Shown here: positions 59,547-64,000 of the stretch, piece by piece
Position numbering within the stretch: position 1 is the stretch's first letter
Layout: the number at the start of each line of letters is the position of its first letter
Source: Terriglobia bacterium
GTDB lineage: Bacteria > Acidobacteriota > Terriglobia > Terriglobales > Acidobacteriaceae
Length of the DNA: 64,000 bases
Direction of reading: 5' to 3'
Assembly: GCA_020073385.1 (NCBI GenBank)
Contig: JAIQFH010000002.1
Location: forward strand, 186,001 to 250,000
Notes under the pieces: generated by a model
Told to the model about the DNA's origin: nothing
Databases searched by the model: none
The model's input: only the letters and a program-made list of their open reading frames with translations
Translations under genes and position numbers: made by a program

Positions 59547-60704
59547 TCACGATGTTGCCCACGGAAAGCTGGCGGTTCGTTCCGCAAGCCGAACCAGTCC
59601 AAACCTGTCGTGCAGGAGCTGGTCGGAGTACCGCGTGGTACCGGCTCCCGTCCGTTGGTGTTTGGCGCACAGCCACTGGCGAAGCCTACGGCGAGTGTGT
59701 TCTTCCACTACGCGATAAGCTTTGCTGACCGGGCCCAGGCAGAAGTAGTTGGCCCAGCCGATGATTTGTCGGTTGAGTTGTGCCACCAACTGCTCTGCGG
59801 CCTGCTGGGTTTGGCTTCGTCGAGTCGCTGCGCTGATCGCCTGACAGATGCGTTGCACCCGTTTTTTGGAAGGCGTCGTGCCGATATAGGCGCGGCCCGT
59901 CTTCGGCGAATAGCAGCGTCCAAACGAGTATCCCAGAAAATCGAACTTTTCTTCCGGTAGCTTGCAGACCCGCGTCTTCGTTTCGTTCACCGTTAATTTC
60001 AGCTTCGTCATCATGTCCCGCATCTTGACTAAAGCCTCGTCGGCCTTGCCTCGACAGCAGATCACCAGATCGTCGGCGTAATTAACGGTGTACGCTTTCA
60101 GACGCTTCTCGTGCCCCAACTTCTTCCAGCCGAGCACGAACCGACGCATGTACAGATTACTCAGCAATGGACTGATCGGAGACCCTTGCGGCGTGCCTCG
60201 ACCTTCATCCCGATTGCGCGTACTTCGACGCTTGTTTCCCCTCTCGTCCGTTTCTTCGACCGGGGCTTCTAGCCACATCTTGATCAGATGAAGCATCGCT
60301 CCGTCTACGACGCGGCGAGCTACCGACTTTAGAAGCTCGGAATGTGGGAGAGTATCAAAGTAACTGCTGAGATCCGCATCAACAATTTCTCCATGGCCAG
60401 TGTTGACCAGCTTATGGACGTGTCTTACTGCGTCTAATGCGCTGCGGTCTTGCCGATAGGCGTATTGTTCCGACGGTAGATCTGCCTCGAAGATAGGTTC
60501 GAGAATCAGAACTGCCGCCACTTGCGCTACCCGATCTCTGATAGCGGGCACTCCTAGCGGCCGCTGTTTCCCGTCCGGCTTCGGTATAAATACTCGCCGC
60601 ACAGGAAGTGGTTGATAGGTTCGGCTTTTCAGCTCTTGCGCCAGTTCGTCCAGCCAACGCTCTGCTCCATATGCCTCGATGCCCTCGAACGTTTGGCCGT
60701 CCAC
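59547..60704 (-). CDS. Group II intron reverse transcriptase/maturase, 5'-truncated
   Basis: The 385-residue frame starts VDGQTFEGIEAYG (GTG 60704). Homology continues upstream in frame as SSECCKANGGAAG without a start codon. RT motifs are all visible: VFIPKPDGKQRPLGVPAIRDR, DADLSSYFDTLPH, RGTPQGSPISPLLSNLYM and the catalytic YADD in VNYADDLVICC; the maturase X-domain (NRQIIGWANYFCLG, RRRLRQWL) follows. The end has no endonuclease HNH. The N-terminal RT-0 part is lost at the junction with the helicase remnant near 60.75 kb, so it is probably immobile. Domain V lies just downstream. Confidence 0.88.
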   Translation of the reverse strand: MDGQTFEGIEAYGAERWLDELAQELKSRTYQPLPVRRVFIPKPDGKQRPLGVPAIRDRVAQVAAVLILEPIFEADLPSEQYAYRQDRSALDAVRHVHKLVNTGHGEIVDADLSSYFDTLPHSELLKSVARRVVDGAMLHLIKMWLEAPVEETDERGNKRRSTRNRDEGRGTPQGSPISPLLSNLYMRRFVLGWKKLGHEKRLKAYTVNYADDLVICCRGKADEALVKMRDMMTKLKLTVNETKTRVCKLPEEKFDFLGYSFGRCYSPKTGRAYIGTTPSKKRVQRICQAISAATRRSQTQQAAEQLVAQLNRQIIGWANYFCLGPVSKAYRVVEEHTRRRLRQWLCAKHQRTGAGTTRYSDQLLHDRFGLVRLAERTASFPWATS

Positions 60705-60748
60705 TCCTGCTGCTCCGCCGTTGGCTTTGCAGCACTCACTGGAGCTAC

Positions 60749-61672
60749 ATGGGCGATCGATTGGCTCACAGGGTCGTTTATATACCCGAACGAAACGAAG
60801 CAGTCGGGAATGTACATCCCTTGCGACTCCTCATAAGCGAAGACGAAATCATTCGCTACGTTACCAGCTGGAAGCATGGAAAGCTCTCGACGAAGAAATA
60901 CGAAGCTCACGGACCGGTAGCGGCGATCTCGACAGGCAAAAGGCAGCTCGACATCGACGACGCCACGAGACATATAACAATCTCGCTCGATGAGACTGCC
61001 GAGCAGACACGGAGAATTGCAAAATCCTACACCAGGCAGACCACGAGCCTTAATGAGAAGGAGCTACGGACTTGGCGTATGGTTCAACGGCTTTTGGAGA
61101 AAAAGATGGGAACCGAAATCGATCTCCCCGAATGGTTCGACGAAGTGACCAATCGCATTTTCGTTGGGGATCTGCGTGTTCGCCGCTACTACCCGGCCTT
61201 TAACGAGGCATGCCGAACCGTTTGCCTGATTCGATCTTTTCAAAGGCGGGAGCCGTCAAAGGAGAATCGGCTAATGGTAGATTTCGCAGATTTCGCCATC
61301 ACAGCCCTGATTTTTGATCGGGTCTTCGTTGAGAGTCTTCGTCTGCGCAAAGGCGTGAACGAGCCAACCCGGGACCTTGTTGACCGCCTTTCTGCCAAAA
61401 GGGGGAAGCCAGTGGAAGCGAAGGACGTTGCTCGCGCGCTTAGAGTCCCGAAAAATCGTGCGTATCGGATGCTAAGCAACGCGGCAAAGGCAGGTGTTAT
61501 TAAGCGCGTAAATGAACCTGAAAAAGGAAATCTCAAACTGTACCTAGCTGTGCCGCCGCCTCGCTTTGTACCCGACCCCCACCGTCTCTTTCGCAAATTG
61601 GATTTGAAAACGATGGTTCGAATTGTCCATCCGATTACGGGCGAGCAGATCGTCTATCGGCGGAAGAAATAG
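60749..61672 (+). pseudogene. C-terminal remnant of a helicase/primase-like protein of an integrated element
   Basis: The frame runs to 61672. From about 60815 it resembles the C-terminal half of element-encoded primase/helicase ATPases: LLISEDEIIRYVTSWKHGKL, GPVAAISTGKRQLDIDDATRHI and TISLDETAEQTRRIAKSYTRQ. It ends with a winged-helix part (VEAKDVARALRVPKNRAYRM, LSNAAKAGVIKRV). The Walker motifs and primase part are missing. The upstream part of the same frame is antisense to the RT, so the 5' half was lost when the intron fragment was joined. Family assignment is tentative. Confidence 0.6.
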
Positions 61673-61918
61673 GTTCTTTAGTTTCGTAGTTTTGCAAGTT
61701 TTGATGGCCAGTGTCCCATTTGCTCACTCTTCACGGATTGGCAAGCTACTCGAATCGAGGAGGTTTAGTGGTTTCGGTTAGCTGTTGTGAGGGAGTTTTT
61801 TTTGCTTATGAACACACAATTCAGTCGAAATCCCTTGTTCAGTGCGGCGGGACGCTCGATTGGGGCCGCCGTTTCTGGATTGTTAAAAGACGCCTAACTT
61901 GCACGTAAATGACCCGGT

Positions 61919-63172
61919 ATGGCTATACTTCCCATCGCGGAAACACAAGGCGAGCTAGCCCAGACAGGAGGCTGGCAAGAAATGGCTCGTCGTCGTTTTC
62001 AGAAGGGATCGTTACGCAAACGCGGCAAGAGAAATCCAGTGTGGGAGTTGCAATGGTGGGCGGACGTTATCAACCCGGATGGGACACTCGGGCGCAAGCG
62101 AGAATCCATGATTCTTGGAGCTGTGTCAGAGTTGACCCGCAAGCAGGCGTGGAAGCTCGCGCAAGAGCATTTGCGCCCGCTCAATCAGGGGAAAATTTCT
62201 CCGATGTCCGATGTCACGTTTGGCGAGTTTGTCGAACGTCACTTCGTTTCCAATTTCCTTCCCACGCTGAAGCTCTCAACCAAAAGAAAATATCTCTCAA
62301 CCATAAACACTCATTTGTTCCCCGCCTTCGGCTCAATTCGATTGTGCGAGATCGGCACGCTCGATTTGCAGCGGTTCGTGCTGGCCAAGATGCACAGTGG
62401 TCTTGGCTGGGAATCGTGCGATCTGCTCCGCAACCTCATGTCGAAGGTTTTCAATGTGGCGAAGACGTGGAATTTTTTCGCCGGCGAAAATCCAGCTTCC
62501 GGTGTGATACTGCCGGAAAAAAGGCCGGTGAGGGAGAAGCATGTTTTGGATCACGTGCAGATTCAGCGGTTGCTCGATGCGCTGCGCGAACCTTGCCGAA
62601 CGATGGTGCTGCTCGGCTTACTTACCGGAATGCGCGTCGGGGAGATTCTCGGTCTGCGTTGGCAGGACGTGGATCTGATGGCTTGCCAGATTCGTATCCG
62701 ACAGACCATCTGTCGCGGCACGATCAACACACCAAAAACGAAAGGCAGCTGGCGACTTCTGCCCCTGCCGCGCGCTGTCGTTCGGGCGCTCGTGATCATG
62801 CGACCCGATTCAACGCAAATAGGCGACACAACACTCGTGTTCTCGACTGCCCAGAAAACGCCTCTGAGCGATACCAACCTGCTGCATCGTCATTTAAAGC
62901 CAGCCGGCCGGAAAATCGGCACGCCCTGGCTCAGCTGGCATACGCTGCGGCGGACGCACGCTACACTGCTTCAGTTGGCGGGAGGAGCGCTCAAGGACGC
63001 CCAAGCACAGCTCGGACACACCAAACTATCTACAACCCTCGAAGTCTACACTCTGCCAGTACCGGATCATCAACGAGCGGCGGTCGAAAATCTTGCGCGA
63101 ATGGTGACCAATGGTGACGAGTCGGACCAGCGCTTGGACGAGCTGCCGCCAGCAACCCAGCAAATTCAATGA
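61919..63172 (+). CDS. Tyrosine recombinase/integrase
   Basis: A phage-type integrase of 417 residues. It has an N-terminal AP2-like and SAM-like part (KGSLRKRGKRNPVWELQWWA; FGEFVERHFVSNFLPTLKLS) and the catalytic domain with Arg in GLLTGMRVGEILGLRW, HxxR in SWHTLRRTHATLL, His in LGHTKLSTTLEVY and the Tyr in the same motif. All catalytic residues are present. It ends 6 bp from the 3' end of tRNA-Val, the typical attachment position. The ATG 61919 is used; ATG 61982 (MARRRFQKGS) is a plausible later start. Confidence 0.93.
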   Translation: MAILPIAETQGELAQTGGWQEMARRRFQKGSLRKRGKRNPVWELQWWADVINPDGTLGRKRESMILGAVSELTRKQAWKLAQEHLRPLNQGKISPMSDVTFGEFVERHFVSNFLPTLKLSTKRKYLSTINTHLFPAFGSIRLCEIGTLDLQRFVLAKMHSGLGWESCDLLRNLMSKVFNVAKTWNFFAGENPASGVILPEKRPVREKHVLDHVQIQRLLDALREPCRTMVLLGLLTGMRVGEILGLRWQDVDLMACQIRIRQTICRGTINTPKTKGSWRLLPLPRAVVRALVIMRPDSTQIGDTTLVFSTAQKTPLSDTNLLHRHLKPAGRKIGTPWLSWHTLRRTHATLLQLAGGALKDAQAQLGHTKLSTTLEVYTLPVPDHQRAAVENLARMVTNGDESDQRLDELPPATQQIQ

Positions 63173-63178
63173 GATGGA

Positions 63179-63256
63179 TGGTAGGCCCGAATGGATTCGA
63201 ACCATCGACCTCTTCCGTGTCAAGGAAGCGCTCTAGACCAACTGAGCTACGGGCCT
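63179..63256 (-). tRNA. tRNA-Val (anticodon GAC)
   Basis: On the minus strand: acceptor AGGCCCG/CGGGCCT, D-stem GCTC/GAGC, anticodon stem CTTCC/GGAAG with loop TTGACAC, T-stem GATGG/CCATT with TTCGAAT, discriminator A and encoded CCA. Anticodon GAC reads GUC/GUU. Its 3' end faces the integrase gene, so it is the probable att target. Confidence 0.96.
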
Positions 63257-63329
63257 GCTGAACCTACATCTGGACAACCGGGGTGGCGGGCGATTACCCG
63301 ACCTTAAGAAGTTTACCACGCGACCCGCT

Positions 63330-64000
63330 TTACTTCCTCACAGCCCAAGCCAGTCCGTCCGGTCCTTTGCCGGTTGAGATTCGGCCGGTTACTGAAAAAG
63401 TCTTCAAATCAATCACCGCAACTTGGCTGTCCGGACTCACCGCAACAAATGCACGGGAGCCATCGGGCACAATCAAGATCCCTGCCACTCCGTGTCCCAG
63501 ACTCAGACGTTTGATTTCTTTCCGCGCGGCGGCCTCGAGCACGACCAGATCTCCCGTCCCGAGATCAGAAATCAGAACGAGTTTTCCGTCAGGCGAGAAC
63601 TTGACCCGATTCGCAAACTTCGTATGCAGGTCGAGAGTCTGCACCACTTTCCGGCTTGCTAGATCGACAATCGAAAGCGTTCCATCATGTGAGTTCGCCG
63701 CCCAGACCTCTTTGCCGTCCGGAGAAACATCAAAACCCTCAGGTCCTTTACCGACGGAGATCGGCGTTTGAATCCATCCGGAGGCATCTCCATTCTTGTC
63801 GCGATCAAGAATACTGATGGTGTCGGAATTGACATTCGCAGTAAAGATTCGGCTTTCGTCTTGGCTCACCGCCAGCATGTGGGTCCGATTCTGCCCGATG
63901 CCCAACGTCCAGTCGATCTGGTGCGTGGAGGGATCGTAACGCCCGATCACCTTGCTTCCTTCCGCCGTGAAGTAAACTTTGCCGTTTACCATTTCCAATC
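63330..64000 (-). CDS. YVTN-type beta-propeller protein, C-terminal part (runs off the right edge)
   Basis: The visible 223 residues form repeated blades: GKVYFTAEGSKVIGRYDPST, HMLAVSQDESRIFTANVNSD, FDVSPDGKEVWAANSHDGTL, VKFSPDGKLVLISDLGTGDL and LIVPDGSRAFVAVSPDSQVA. Each has the P-DGk/SrvyV...n.ts motif of YVTN/NHL-type propellers. The frame continues beyond the window, so the start is unknown; the blade before the edge is cut. Such proteins are usually secreted and serve binding or as dehydrogenase-like enzymes. The stop is 74 bp from tRNA-Val. Confidence 0.85.
   Translation of the reverse strand, partial: LEMVNGKVYFTAEGSKVIGRYDPSTHQIDWTLGIGQNRTHMLAVSQDESRIFTANVNSDTISILDRDKNGDASGWIQTPISVGKGPEGFDVSPDGKEVWAANSHDGTLSIVDLASRKVVQTLDLHTKFANRVKFSPDGKLVLISDLGTGDLVVLEAAARKEIKRLSLGHGVAGILIVPDGSRAFVAVSPDSQVAVIDLKTFSVTGRISTGKGPDGLAWAVRK

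Noticed and set aside
61608-61625. 13-base match (CGATGGTTCGAAT) to the tRNA-Val T-arm as possible att copy
   Set aside because: It lies in coding sequence and in inverted orientation relative to the tRNA, which does not fit excision; the match stops before the tRNA 3' end.
61909-63117. Alternative 402-codon frame overlapping the integrase
   Set aside because: The other frame has the R-H-R-H-Y integrase residues in order; this one is low-complexity.

Overview
The window is chromosomal DNA from a moderately GC-rich Gram-negative bacterium. Several things suggest an Acidobacteriota (Terriglobia-like) genome: the mix of gene families (PEP-CTERM protein, DinB and SRPBCC proteins, a PdxST pathway, a Bacillus-type SdhCAB, tandem cox subunit III genes, a VPS10/BNR secreted protein) and the abundance of short palindromic intergenic repeats. 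This assignment is inference; no rRNA or other phylogenetic marker was tested. Both ends cut genes: uvrA on the left and a YVTN-type beta-propeller gene on the right, both on the minus strand.

Layout. 1-6 kb: uvrA, a secreted serine hydrolase with TPR and GyrI-like domains, a TlpA-like lipoprotein, and a glycosyltransferase fused in frame to a secreted domain. 6-9.6 kb: a pterin-related cluster with two PTPS/QueD paralogues, folE, a frameshifted GNAT gene, a DHFR/RibD-like reductase and an SDR. 9.7-15 kb: miaB, a BFN-domain gene, an amidohydrolase, truB and a rhomboid protease. 15-18 kb: a minus-strand operon headed by an ArsR regulator, with a secreted protein, two AHSA1/SRPBCC proteins plus the remnant of a third, and a DinB protein. 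18-20.5 kb: pdxS and pdxT, separated by a REP-associated tyrosine transposase (RAYT) unit on the opposite strand. 20.8-25 kb: a thioesterase and a 1132-residue BNR/VPS10-type protein. 25-32.9 kb: a cytochrome c oxidase operon next to a CopA copper ATPase, a plausible respiratory copper-handling block.

33-40 kb: tRNA-Arg(ACG), a cNMP-binding protein, a NiCoT-like transporter, a PEP-CTERM protein with a clear terminator, a double-PilZ protein and a large membrane protein. 40-46 kb: rdgB, a HAD phosphatase, sdhC-sdhA-(membrane ORF)-sdhB, and a KOW-like gene bracketed by a 22-bp direct repeat of the sdhB end. 46-57 kb: an M15-like protein, an ATP-binding kinase, an M19 dipeptidase, two tandem cyclophilins, a VapBC-type toxin-antitoxin pair with a palindromic operator, mdh, icd, a bactofilin-like protein, a small outer-membrane-type protein and a glutathione peroxidase. 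Together sdh, mdh and icd cover three TCA-cycle steps. 57-59.3 kb: DoxX, then an F420/FMN-type oxidase and an LLM oxidoreductase whose N-terminus is disrupted at a T7 homopolymer. 59.4-63.26 kb: remains of an integrated element, made of a 5'-truncated group II intron RT with a recognisable ribozyme domain V, the C-terminal remnant of a helicase/primase-like protein, and a tyrosine integrase ending 6 bp from tRNA-Val(GAC).

No CRISPR array and no obvious large biosynthetic or defence system was seen. The strongest leads are the RAYT unit between pdxS and pdxT, the direct repeat around the KOW-like gene, the pterin cluster, the truncated element at tRNA-Val, and several families of dispersed intergenic palindromes.
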